Shown here piece by piece: positions 18,499 to 26,188 of a stretch of 59,918 bases of DNA; the first letter of the stretch is position 1, and each line of letters starts with the position of its first letter. The notes below the pieces were generated by a model, which was not told the DNA's origin, made no database searches, and saw only the letters and a list, made by a program, of their open reading frames with translations. The position numbers and the translations under genes were made by a program. Source of the stretch: Planctomycetia bacterium (GTDB taxonomy: Bacteria; Planctomycetota; Planctomycetia; Gemmatales; Gemmataceae); assembly GCA_005772955.1 (NCBI GenBank), contig SXID01000197.1:1-59918 (forward strand), written 5' to 3'.

Positions 18499-19824
18499 TC
18501 ACTTCTTCGCCTTCCACGCCTTCGCCCACGCGGCCAGGCGCGCCGTCTCGTCGCCCCACACGAGGTCCGCGTCGGTCGGCACGAACCGCTTCTCGTACAC
18601 GGTCGCGGTGATGCTCATCTTCGGCTTCAGGAACGCGTCCTCGTCCACGTCCTTCTTCGGCAGGTACACGCGGATGCGCACCTTCACCACGTTCTTGGTA
18701 TCGTCAGCGATCGGCATGACGCGATCCACCACACCGCGATACTCGCGGGTCGGGTCCGCGTCGGCCTGGAGCTTGCACTCCTGACCCGACCTGATGCGCA
18801 TGATCTGGCGTTCCGGTACGTCGATTTCCACTTCGAGCTTCGATAAGTCCGCGATGAGGCAAATACCGGCCGCGACGTTGAACGACATCGGGCTGACGAG
18901 CGCGCCCTTGTCGGCGGACTTGGTGAGAATGGTCCCGTCGATGGGCGCGGTGACGGTGCAGTTATCCACGAGGCGATTGGCCTCATCGCGGCGCGCTTTC
19001 GCGGCGTTGAGGTCGGCTTCCGCGGCCCGCACGTTGGCGGCGGCGGTCTTCACGTCGGCCTCGGCCGCGTCGATCTCGCGCTTCGCGGCCTGAATGTCGG
19101 CGTCAGCGGCGATCTTGTCCGCGTCGGCCGCATGCTTGTCCGCGTCGTATTTCTGGTAGTCCTGCTGGGAGATCGACCCGCCCGCCCGCTGCTGTTTGGC
19201 TTGGTCGAAGTCCTTCGTCGCGCGGTCCTGGATGGCGACGGCTCGCGTCCCGCGTGCTTCGGCGGCAGCGAACGCGGCCTTCGCCTTCGCCACTTTTGCG
19301 GCGGTCGATGTCTGACCTGCCTGCGAGCGCGCCACCTGCGCCTCGACCGAGGCCACCGACGCGGACTCCGTGTTGAGTCGGTTCGCGTACTGGGCGTCGA
19401 GAAGGGTCGCGAGCTTGTCGCCCTTCTTCACCCGTTTGCCCTCAGCGAAGTAGATCTCCGTAATCTCGGCCGCCACGTCACGCGGGCTGACGGTGATCTG
19501 AAGCGAAGGGATGACGTTCCCTTTGAGTTGTGTGATCAGCTCGCCCGGCGCGACGGCCGACGCGCCCGACTGCGGGGCGGTGCCGGTGTTCGCCGCGGGC
19601 GCGAACCCCGGTGCGTCGTCGGCCTTCGGGCCGCCGTTCTTATACGACCGCACGCCAACCCCGGCCCACGTGACCGCGAGCAACCCGCACAGCACCCACG
19701 GGAGCCACGAGCCGCCGCTGCGCGTGCCCGTACCCTTGCCGAGTTGGTCGTCGAGCCGGAGTTGCTGCACGCGGTTGACGAGGTCGCCGTTGGCCGACGC
19801 GCCAAGTTCCTTTGGAGTCGCCAT
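18499..19824 (-). CDS. HlyD-type membrane-fusion/adaptor protein
   Basis: The 441-aa protein has one N-terminal membrane segment (WLPWVLCGLLAVTWAGVGV, about residues 42-60). Next come a biotinyl-lipoyl-like half motif (EGKRVKKGDKLATLLDAQYA), a long Ala/Lys/Asp-rich coiled-coil hairpin (about residues 155-290), and the second half motif with DGTILTKSADKGALVSP. A beta-barrel end follows. It should link the inner-membrane ABC exporter to the envelope, as MacA does. It starts 2 bp after the TetR stop, so the two genes are co-transcribed. Confidence 0.88.
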   Translation of the reverse strand: MATPKELGASANGDLVNRVQQLRLDDQLGKGTGTRSGGSWLPWVLCGLLAVTWAGVGVRSYKNGGPKADDAPGFAPAANTGTAPQSGASAVAPGELITQLKGNVIPSLQITVSPRDVAAEITEIYFAEGKRVKKGDKLATLLDAQYANRLNTESASVASVEAQVARSQAGQTSTAAKVAKAKAAFAAAEARGTRAVAIQDRATKDFDQAKQQRAGGSISQQDYQKYDADKHAADADKIAADADIQAAKREIDAAEADVKTAAANVRAAEADLNAAKARRDEANRLVDNCTVTAPIDGTILTKSADKGALVSPMSFNVAAGICLIADLSKLEVEIDVPERQIMRIRSGQECKLQADADPTREYRGVVDRVMPIADDTKNVVKVRIRVYLPKKDVDEDAFLKPKMSITATVYEKRFVPTDADLVWGDETARLAAWAKAWKAKK

Positions 19825-19826
19825 CG

Positions 19827-20582
19827 TTAGCCCTCACTCCCGGTCGCGGGGTTATTGCTTTTGCCCTCTCCCGCAAGGGGAGAGGGGGAAAACAGATTGC
19901 CCGCTTGACCGAACAGCGGAGCCAGGAGCTTCACGCACGTGCCGAACATCTCTGCGCGGTCGAACGCGTCCGAGTCCATCATAAGTTGCACATCCAGGCC
20001 GTGAAACAGCGCCTGCACCAGCGCGGCCGTCACACGGGGCGACGCAAGGCGTGGTTCAGGCACGCTGCCCGCAACGTCCGCCGCGATGAAAGTTCGCCAC
20101 TCGGAGTACCACTGCGACAGCCGTTTGCGGTAGTCCTCGCTATGCCCCATCTGCGCCAGGAACGTGAACAACAGGCTGAACAAATCGCGCCCCTCAGGCG
20201 GCGGCCAGTTTGGTTCCAGGTGCTTCTTCAAACCGTGTTGGAGACACTCCCACGCCTGCCCGGTCATCGGCTTCGGGCCGTTCGCAGCCATCCGCTCGCG
20301 GATCATTCGCCGAAGCATCCGGTCATGGACAGCGAGAAGAATCAGTTCCTTCTTGGGGAAGTAGTACGTCAGTTGCCCGCGGCTCATCTTGGCCTCGTCC
20401 TCGATCCGGCCAAGCGACAGTTCCTGAATGCCGTGCCCCGCGATGATGGCTTCGGCCGCGTCGAGGATCTGCTCACGCCGCGTGAGGGCGATCTCGGACA
20501 AGCCGACCGCGAGGTCGCTCAAGCCGGGAATCTCTCCCTTGCGCATCTCGTCACAAGGATTCGCTGGTGCGGTTTCATCCAT
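19827..20582 (-). CDS. TetR/AcrR-family repressor
   Basis: The 251-aa protein has the N-terminal TetR helix-turn-helix near residues 36-82 (RREQILDAAEAIIAGHGIQ ... MSRGQLTYYFPKKELI). The C-terminal ligand domain is helical. The last about 20 residues (SPSPLAGEGKSNN...) are encoded by a GC hairpin repeat at 19862-19887 and look grafted. It heads the export operon and two palindromic boxes lie upstream, so autoregulation and control of the exporter are likely. An internal ATG at residue 13 is a possible alternative start. Confidence 0.9.
   Translation of the reverse strand: MDETAPANPCDEMRKGEIPGLSDLAVGLSEIALTRREQILDAAEAIIAGHGIQELSLGRIEDEAKMSRGQLTYYFPKKELILLAVHDRMLRRMIRERMAANGPKPMTGQAWECLQHGLKKHLEPNWPPPEGRDLFSLLFTFLAQMGHSEDYRKRLSQWYSEWRTFIAADVAGSVPEPRLASPRVTAALVQALFHGLDVQLMMDSDAFDRAEMFGTCVKLLAPLFGQAGNLFSPSPLAGEGKSNNPATGSEG
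19862..19887. repeat. GC hairpin inside the TetR gene end
   Basis: CCCTCTCCCGCAAGGGGAGA continues with GGG, making a 9-bp stem that encodes SPSPLAGEG near the end of the TetR protein. It matches the family seen at 18325-18460. Confidence 0.75.
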
Positions 20583-20646
20583 CAGAAAATGCCGTACGCA
20601 TCCGAAGCGATATTGAAGACTGAACTTCCGTCAAGAATTGTGCGAG

Positions 20647-20695
20647 TAGACTGAGTGGTCTAGAGCGCTGGTGTGATCGTAGACTGGTCGGTCTA
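20647..20695 (-). promoter_or_regulatory. Two palindromic operator boxes upstream of tetR
   Basis: Two near-identical 16-bp boxes, TAGACTGAGTGGTCTA (20647-20662) and TAGACTGGTCGGTCTA (20680-20695), share the form TAGAC-N6-GTCTA. Their centres are 33 bp apart, about three helical turns, so dimers would bind one face. On the minus strand a TTGACG (near 20629-20634) lies between the boxes and the gene and may be the -35 element. The form resembles TetR-family operators such as that of NemR as I recall it, not verified. Confidence 0.7.
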
Positions 20696-20765
20696 GAGTG
20701 TCAAGTGCGCACGCCGAATCTTCACTCGCGAACGCGCTGGGCGACGGAGGCCACGTGCCGGCGCA

Positions 20766-21041
20766 GTGCGTAACCTCGACCGCCAAGATCAACCAAAAAA
20801 CTCAACCAACCGGCACGCTACTTCGCGTCGCGAAGCACGGAACCGCGTGGCGGCCGACGCGATCAAGACGCGCGAGGCGAAGCAGCCCGGTGCGAAGTTG
20901 CTGGAAGCGCAAGTAACGTTGGATTGGTTGAAAGCACGGACAGAAGTGGTGACCGAGGTGATGGCGTGGCATCAGGCCCGTGTGCGTCGGAAGGCCGCGC
21001 GGGGTTGGCTCGCGTGGGAGTGTCTGGCCGAGGCAAGGTGA
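20766..21041 (+). CDS. Possible small gene or remnant, unknown
   Basis: This 91-codon frame has a plausible helical C-terminal half (KLLEAQVTLDWLKARTEVVT, then MAWHQARVRRKAARGWLAWE), while the first 30 residues look random. There is no clear ribosome site and no family I recognise. It fills the gap between the tetR operator and the convergent exported protein. It could be the tail of a decayed gene. Confidence 0.25.
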   Translation: MRNLDRQDQPKNSTNRHATSRREARNRVAADAIKTREAKQPGAKLLEAQVTLDWLKARTEVVTEVMAWHQARVRRKAARGWLAWECLAEAR

Positions 21042-21060
21042 CGCGGCGCGACCGGCGATT

Positions 21061-21582
21061 CTACTTCAGATCCTTCGCGAGCAGGGCGTCAAGCTCCTTG
21101 AGTTCAGCCTTCACGCGAGCGTTCTCGGCCATCTTGCCGGTCGCGGGGATCGCGGTCTTCAGGTCGATCACGTCGTTCGTGGCGTCGCGGCGAATCTGTT
21201 TGATCCGCTCGGCACCGGGCGACTGGGGCGGGACGATGCGCTTCGCGTCGTCGAGGGTCGGCAGGAGGGCATCTTGAACGACCTGGCGAAACAAGCCGGT
21301 GAGTTCGGCCACGCGCTCGGCGTCCTGCTTGCCCGCGGCATCGTGGGCCGCGTTCGCTAGCGCCTTCGCGGCGCTGCGACAGTGTTCGACCCGCGCCACC
21401 GGGTCGTTCGCGTTGGAGAGTTTGACGCCGTGATCCACGAGGTTGTCGATCAGCGTGCCGTTCGCCTTGAGCAACCGGAGTTGGTCGGCGGGGGTAAGTG
21501 TCGATGCGGGAACCGGCCCCTGCGCGCCGGCCCACGCGGCGAGAGTAAAGAATGTCGTCAGGATGTACGCCCAGCGGGCCAT
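21061..21582 (-). CDS. Exported helical protein next to sigma/anti-sigma pair
   Basis: The 173-aa protein has a signal peptide (ARWAYILTTFFTLAAWAGAQG) and a helical rest rich in Ala, Asp and Lys, ending in ELKELDALLAKDLK. ATG 21582 was chosen because it lies 1 bp after the anti-sigma stop; the longer frame to 21681 overlaps that gene. I do not recognise a family. It could be a periplasmic sensor or partner of the anti-sigma factor. Confidence 0.65.
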   Translation of the reverse strand: MARWAYILTTFFTLAAWAGAQGPVPASTLTPADQLRLLKANGTLIDNLVDHGVKLSNANDPVARVEHCRSAAKALANAAHDAAGKQDAERVAELTGLFRQVVQDALLPTLDDAKRIVPPQSPGAERIKQIRRDATNDVIDLKTAIPATGKMAENARVKAELKELDALLAKDLK

Positions 21583-21583
21583 G

Positions 21584-22396
21584 TCAGTTCCCCTGTTGGG
21601 CGCGGGCGAGTTCCCGCGCGCCGTCGCGAGCAGTGTCCGCGATCCGCTTGAGTGTGGGCTGAGCGTCCTGCGGGGCCTCACGTGACAGTTTGTCCGCCTC
21701 GGTCGCGTCCGCCTCCAGTTTGGCCGCGAGTCCGTCCAACAGTTTCCGCTTCTCGGGCTGGGGCATCGCGTGAAGCGGCATCTCCTTCGCCTGCCGCACG
21801 ATGCCGTCCTTCACCACCTTATCGTACCACCGAGCAAGGTCATTCAACTCGGAAGGCGACGCGACGCGGGCCATACCGCGGGTTTCGCCAGCGAGGTCGT
21901 CAGCCATGCCGCCCAGCACTTCGAGCCGGCGGGCGGGCGTCTCCGCGCGGGCCAGCGCGACGTCTCGCGCGACCATCTTCTCCAACAGCGGGTGCTTCTC
22001 TGTCTGGACGAAATCCGGCGGCTTCGGCCCCGGCTGCTTATTCGCGTACCACGCAATACCAACGACGACCAAGACGGCGGCGGCCAACCCGCCAACGGCG
22101 TTCGCGTTCCGCTGAAGGAATCGCCCCGCGACCACAACGAAACTCGGCCGCGTCGCGGGCACCGCCATCGGCTGAATGACCGGGTCGGCCTGCATCAGGT
22201 CGCCGATCATTGCCTCTTTCTTCTCGGCTGGTGCGGGCGGCACGGGAAGTTGTTCGAGCAGCCCTTCGAGGCGCTCCGCCTGCCGCGCCCACGCCTGACA
22301 CGCAGCGCAACTGGCGACGTGCGCGAGTAGCGTTGGCGACAGTTGCCGCGGGTCCGGCAAGGCGATGATCTGGTTCTGGACGGCCTGGCAGTTCAT
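21584..22396 (-). CDS. Anti-sigma factor with zinc-finger motif
   Basis: The 270-aa protein starts with a short zinc-binding anti-sigma domain (LAHVASCAACQAW: H-x3-C-x2-C, residues about 25-38). A transmembrane segment follows near residues 99-116 (VGGLAAAVLVVVGIAWY), then a helical periplasmic domain. It should hold the sigma factor encoded 22 bp upstream at the membrane and release it on an envelope signal. Confidence 0.85.
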   Translation of the reverse strand: MNCQAVQNQIIALPDPRQLSPTLLAHVASCAACQAWARQAERLEGLLEQLPVPPAPAEKKEAMIGDLMQADPVIQPMAVPATRPSFVVVAGRFLQRNANAVGGLAAAVLVVVGIAWYANKQPGPKPPDFVQTEKHPLLEKMVARDVALARAETPARRLEVLGGMADDLAGETRGMARVASPSELNDLARWYDKVVKDGIVRQAKEMPLHAMPQPEKRKLLDGLAAKLEADATEADKLSREAPQDAQPTLKRIADTARDGARELARAQQGN

Positions 22397-22418
22397 GTCT
22401 TCACCACAATAGCGAGCG

Positions 22419-23075
22419 TCACTCTTTCGCCTCTTCCGAAACGGCTCCGGGCGGTAACAACTCCGGCGAAAGCACCTTCATTAACTTCTGGCGAGCCTTG
22501 AACACCCGCCACCGGGCGGTTTCTTCCGTGGTGCCGAGTACCTTTGCGACCTCGCGGAAGGACAACTCTTCGTTCACTCGAAGCAGCAGTGCGGCGCGAA
22601 AGTCGGACGGTAGGTCGGCCACAGCCCGGTTCACTACTTCGAGAGCCTCGCGATTCTCGGCGCTACTCTCGGCGGTTCCCTCTCCGGGTGCCGCGGCGTC
22701 ATCGGGGAGTTGGTGTTTCGTGCGCCGGTCGGCTCGCTTCTGGTTCACGAAGTTGTTGTGCCCAATGCGGAACACCCACGCCCGGAAGTTACTGCCGGGC
22801 CGGAAGGACTTTATCGCCGCGAGCGCCCGCAAGAACGTTTCCTGCGTCAGGTCTTCGGCCGCGTGTCGGTCGCGTGTCAGGTGGTAAAGCCAGCGGTACA
22901 GGCGGTCCCAGTAGCTGTCGATGATCCGCGCGAACGCGGCCCGGTCGCCGGCCTGGGCGGCCCGTATCCATTCGGCCTCCTCGTCAGGGAGGGCTGGCTC
23001 CGGTTCACGGGTCACGCGGCGTGTCCGACTGTGTTCAGGGTGGTTGCGGCGATCTGGTGAATCCACCTTAGCCAC
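22419..23075 (-). CDS. ECF-family RNA polymerase sigma factor
   Basis: The 218-aa protein has a sigma-70 region 2 at about residues 40-110 (FARIIDSYWDRLYRWLYHLT, DLTQETFLRA, RAWVFRIGHNNFVNQKR) and region 4 at about 150-200 (LPSDFRAALLLRVNEELSFR, then VLGTTEETARWRVFKARQKL). It directs transcription of a regulon set by its own -35/-10 preference. Adjacent anti-sigma and exported genes form a typical sensing operon. Confidence 0.93.
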   Translation of the reverse strand: MAKVDSPDRRNHPEHSRTRRVTREPEPALPDEEAEWIRAAQAGDRAAFARIIDSYWDRLYRWLYHLTRDRHAAEDLTQETFLRALAAIKSFRPGSNFRAWVFRIGHNNFVNQKRADRRTKHQLPDDAAAPGEGTAESSAENREALEVVNRAVADLPSDFRAALLLRVNEELSFREVAKVLGTTEETARWRVFKARQKLMKVLSPELLPPGAVSEEAKE

Positions 23076-23142
23076 CCGTGCGGCCGGTTGTCCAGCACCA
23101 GGAGCGCGTTACAGCCACTCCGTTCAGAGAGCATAACGAAAA

Positions 23143-23171
23143 CGCCCGCGATCCGTTGGCGGTCGCGGGCG
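23143..23171 (-). terminator. Hairpin downstream of the DUF1559 gene
   Basis: Arms CGCCCGCGA (23143-23151) and TCGCGGGCG (23163-23171) pair perfectly. On the minus strand the stem is followed by TTTTCGTT, consistent with a factor-independent terminator. Confidence 0.65.
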
Positions 23172-23197
23172 GAATTCGCATTCACGTCGGATAATCG

Positions 23198-24133
23198 TTA
23201 GAAGTTACCCGGAATGACCTCGCCTGTGTTCCGCGTGCTGATCGCGCGCCACACGCTAATCGGCACGGAGTTGCTGACAAATCGCACCGATCCGTCGGCG
23301 AGTACCACGTTCACGCCTCCGCTGTGGTAACTGCGGGCTGCCGAAAGCCCCTTGTTGTGGCTGCCGTTCCCGCAGTCCCACTTCCCGGTTGGATTGGGCG
23401 TGTAGTAGTGATTGTAGAGCGTGTTGCCGTAGTGCCCGTCGATCCACTTCCCGCCGCGTCGCGGCGAAAACGCGCCTGTCGTGGCGGCGTCGCAAGCCGC
23501 GGGCGTGGTGTCGCCACCGCTGGGAATCTCGAAAACCACCAACCGCGGGTCCGCCGCCGCGGCGCTCGCGGGCATCTGACCGTTGCCGAGCGTGCTCTCG
23601 CTGAACGCAACCGTATTCGACAGCCCGTCGGTGATGTCGCCGTGGCGCACCGGCGCTTGATTGAACAGGCCGTCGCCGGACGCGATCAGGCCGAAGCCGA
23701 TGGTGCCGCTACCATTGTTCGCGACATAGTTGGAGCCGAAGTCCGTCACGCCCGGTACCTGCCCGTTCGCCGGGTCACTAGGGCAGATGAACAGGTTCAC
23801 GCGGTGCTGCGCCGCCGCGACGTTTCTCGGGTCCGCGAGCGGCACGGTGTAATCGACCAACTTCTGCAAGCTCTCCTGTTCAACGTAAGGGAGCAATCGC
23901 GAAAGACCGGAGTGAACGAGCGGGAACGGGTTACGGGCTTGCGGAAACACGCCCAGTGCGACCTCATGGTTGTGCATCGCGAGGCCGAGTTGTTTCATGT
24001 TGTTCTGGCACTTCATCCGCGCGGCGGTTTCGCGCACCTTCTGCACTGCGGGCAGCAGCAAGCCGATCAAAATCGCGATGATCGCAATCACCACGAGTAA
24101 TTCAATCAAAGTAAAGGCGTGGCGCCTGGTCAT
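23198..24133 (-). CDS. DUF1559 protein with prepilin-type N-terminus
   Basis: The 311-aa protein begins with a type IV prepilin cleavage/methylation motif ([20 protein letters not shown]) and the planctomycete DUF1559 signature ([19 protein letters not shown]). The C-terminal part contains the H-x-G-G-x-N-V segment ([17 protein letters not shown]), the typical end of these pseudopilins. It is probably exported and assembled by a type II/IV pilus-like machine. Many copies per genome are usual in the group. Confidence 0.95.
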   Translation of the reverse strand: MTRRHAFTLIELLVVIAIIAILIGLLLPAVQKVRETAARMKCQNNMKQLGLAMHNHEVALGVFPQARNPFPLVHSGLSRLLPYVEQESLQKLVDYTVPLADPRNVAAAQHRVNLFICPSDPANGQVPGVTDFGSNYVANNGSGTIGFGLIASGDGLFNQAPVRHGDITDGLSNTVAFSESTLGNGQMPASAAAADPRLVVFEIPSGGDTTPAACDAATTGAFSPRRGGKWIDGHYGNTLYNHYYTPNPTGKWDCGNGSHNKGLSAARSYHSGGVNVVLADGSVRFVSNSVPISVWRAISTRNTGEVIPGNF

Positions 24134-24262
24134 TGGTGTCCCATGGAGTGGTGTGACGAATCGGCGCGGGCCGTGGCCGGCGCGAAAGCGGTGGTTGGGT
24201 TAGGTGCAGGTGCGCGCCCCGCGGCCCCGGTGTTCGGAGCGCGATCGGCGGCGTGGGATGTG

Positions 24263-24841
24263 TCAGACGGTTCGGGGAGGTGGCGTCGGCGGACAGAGTG
24301 AAGTGAACGTCACGCGCGAGTTCGGGTCGCGAACGGATTCCGTCGGATCGAAAGTCGGGCGCGGGGCCGTGTCTTGCTCCGGCACGGCGATCAGTTCGAG
24401 TTTGAGCAGCCCGCCGAAACCTTCGCCCCGGCACTTCTGGGCGAACATCCCGGCAACCCACCGGATGCCCGTCTTCGCGGTGTTCGGTTCCGGTTCGCAA
24501 CACGAAGCGGTTGCCGTCTTCGTGCAGCACAGTTTGTCCGCTTTCGCGCGAGCCGCGACCGTGGGCCGGACGTGGGCCGGGGGGGTGATACCGCGAGCGT
24601 CCGCCCACGCGAGTTTCTGTTCGAGGGTAAAGCAACAGCAGTCGCCCGCCCAACCCTGTTCGCTGGTCGCGCACCCGCACGGGTGATCCTGGCACGGGAA
24701 CGCGACACCGCGGTTCTTGTTGTTCGTGGCAGACAGAGAGGGGATCGGCGCGCCGGTGGCCGCGACCAGTTGCGCCAGTAGCGCAGCGACCGCCACGGCA
24801 TGGCGCAGGAGTCGCGACGAGAATGGTTGGAGCAACCGCAT
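24263..24841 (-). CDS. Exported cysteine-rich protein
   Basis: The about 192-aa protein starts with a signal peptide (RLLQPFSSRLLRHAVAVAAL). It then has a dense cysteine region with PCQDHPCGCATSEQGWAGDC, CCFTLEQKLAWADARGI, LCCTKTATASCCEP, and one more Cys in MFAQKCRGEGF. The pattern suggests metal binding or disulfide cross-links. I have seen similar proteins in planctomycetes, without a known role. Starts at 24871 or 24919 in the same frame are possible; none has a clear ribosome site. It lies directly upstream of the DUF1559 gene on the same strand. Confidence 0.65.
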   Translation of the reverse strand: MRLLQPFSSRLLRHAVAVAALLAQLVAATGAPIPSLSATNNKNRGVAFPCQDHPCGCATSEQGWAGDCCCFTLEQKLAWADARGITPPAHVRPTVAARAKADKLCCTKTATASCCEPEPNTAKTGIRWVAGMFAQKCRGEGFGGLLKLELIAVPEQDTAPRPTFDPTESVRDPNSRVTFTSLCPPTPPPRTV

Positions 24842-24950
24842 GGGTTGTATCAGGTGGGAGGTAAGCCGCATTTTACGACGGTTGTGCGGCGACGCCAGAG
24901 ATTCTCGGCGCATTTTCAAAGAGGTGATATTCGACGTGGGTGACAGAGAA

Positions 24951-25550
24951 TCACACCGGCGGAACGCGATACGGCGCGAGCAACTCCAGCGCGCCGTCGG
25001 GGAGTTTCAGTCCGCTCGCGAGGCTCCACGACCACACCTTCGCGTCAGTGCCGTCGGTTCGCTCCAGCAGCATCTGGTGTTCCTGGTCCGCGAACGTCTT
25101 TGTCTGCCGATACCAGTGCCCGATGAGTTGGGTGAACGCTTCCTTCACCGGCGCGGGCGCGGCGTCTGCCGCGGTCGCGTATGCGACCTGCGCGCAACCG
25201 GGCCAGTCGTCGCGCCGGCCGCGCGGCGCGAGAAACGGACCCGTGAGCGATGTGAGCAGCCCGCGGTCCGCGCGGAGGACGTAGGTGTCCGCGGCGCGCA
25301 CCGTGTCGGACCCGAACAGCCGAACCGGGTCCACCTTCACGCTGGTGACGCTCTCCACCGGGAAGTTGCGCAAGAACAGCGTTTCGGTCCCCGCCGCGTG
25401 CGTTTCGGTGAACGTTCCGCCCGCGAAGTCGCGCCCGGTGTGTTCCGTGATGAACGCGTCCGCGCCGCCCATCAGTCGCGTCAGGAGCGCGTCGTCGTCA
25501 CTGCCGCTCACCATCAGAGCGGTCTTCACGTCGGCGAGGGTATCGATCAT
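24951..25550 (-). CDS. Phage head-tail connector (gp6-like)
   Basis: The 199-aa protein matches the gp6-like head-tail connector family in outline: helical start MIDTLADVKTALMVSGSDDD, ALLTRLMGGADAFITEHTGR, a beta section, then a helix KEAFTQLIGHWYRQTKTFAD. It would join the portal to a tail in an intact phage. It is the last gene of the capsid cassette (minus strand). The frame extends upstream through a GC repeat but the ATG at 25550 gives the canonical start. Confidence 0.7.
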   Translation of the reverse strand: MIDTLADVKTALMVSGSDDDALLTRLMGGADAFITEHTGRDFAGGTFTETHAAGTETLFLRNFPVESVTSVKVDPVRLFGSDTVRAADTYVLRADRGLLTSLTGPFLAPRGRRDDWPGCAQVAYATAADAAPAPVKEAFTQLIGHWYRQTKTFADQEHQMLLERTDGTDAKVWSWSLASGLKLPDGALELLAPYRVPPV

Positions 25551-25562
25551 GGGAAGCTCCAG

Positions 25563-25637
25563 GTGAACCCCGCCCGCAAGGGCGGGGGTGGATGAGGGCG
25601 GGCGCCGAACACCCCCGCCCTTGGGGGGGGGGTTCCC
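25563..25637. repeat. GC inverted repeat between capsid-cassette genes
   Basis: The left arm (GAACCCCGCCCGCAAGGGCG, then GGGGT) and right arm (ACCCCCGCCCTTGGGGGGG...) form a long stem. The same family lies at 28232-28306. Confidence 0.85.
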
Positions 25638-25645
25638 CGCGACCA

Positions 25646-26020
25646 TCAGAAGGTCTTCTTCTGTTCGCCGATGAGTGCCGACACGGGCACCGAGGGGTCG
25701 GGGCCTGTGACGATGCCGACGTACCGCACGTAGCGTTTCGTACGGCGGAACGTGATCGTCTGGATGTTGTTGATCGCGTCCACCGATTCGAACTCGGCGT
25801 CGTTGATCGCGGACCAGGATGAGCCGTCGGTGGACTCCTCGATGTGACCGGCCCAAGCGACATCGTCGGAGATCGCACCGACCTGTTGAATCGCGAAGCA
25901 CGGCCCGTCGGCGGTAATCAGGTCGATGGTGGACCCGGTCGTGTTCGCGGTGCGCACGGCCGGCACTACGCCAGCGTACACCGCGACAGCGGAGGCGAGA
26001 TCGTTCACGTGTGTGGACAT
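25646..26020 (-). CDS. Small beta-rich phage-type structural protein
   Basis: The 124-aa protein is rich in beta strands (ISDDVAWAGHIEESTDGSSW, then TITFRRTKRYVRYVGIVTG). This layout, an expected-value plus stress term and a T-KRYVRY core, is common among small structural proteins of tailed-phage heads. I assign it by that pattern and its place between capsid and connector genes. ATG 26020 is chosen; the frame upstream to 26071 includes repeat sequence. Confidence 0.55.
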   Translation of the reverse strand: MSTHVNDLASAVAVYAGVVPAVRTANTTGSTIDLITADGPCFAIQQVGAISDDVAWAGHIEESTDGSSWSAINDAEFESVDAINNIQTITFRRTKRYVRYVGIVTGPDPSVPVSALIGEQKKTF

Positions 26021-26058
26021 GGAAGGTTCCTTGAAGGTGAGGTGAGGTGGTGAAGAAG

Positions 26059-26180
26059 ACCTACCCCCCAACCCCCTCCCTGAAGGGAAGGGGAGAAAGA
26101 GTCGGGCACGTCGTTACGCGTCAGCGAAGCACCTGTGTCGGACTCCCCTTCCCGGTCAGGGAGGGGGTTGGGGGGTAGGT
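26059..26180. repeat. Inverted repeat downstream of the capsid gene
   Basis: Left arm 26059-26095 (ACCTACCCCCCAACCCCCTC...) and right arm 26143-26180 are near-complementary with about 48 bp between. It is related to the element inside rsmB (4487-4610) and to 37300-37412. Confidence 0.9.
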
Positions 26181-26188
26181 CGCCACGA

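Noticed and set aside
4487-26180. Palindromic repeats as a CRISPR array
   Set aside because: The copies are far apart and inverted, with no regular repeat-spacer pattern and no cas genes.
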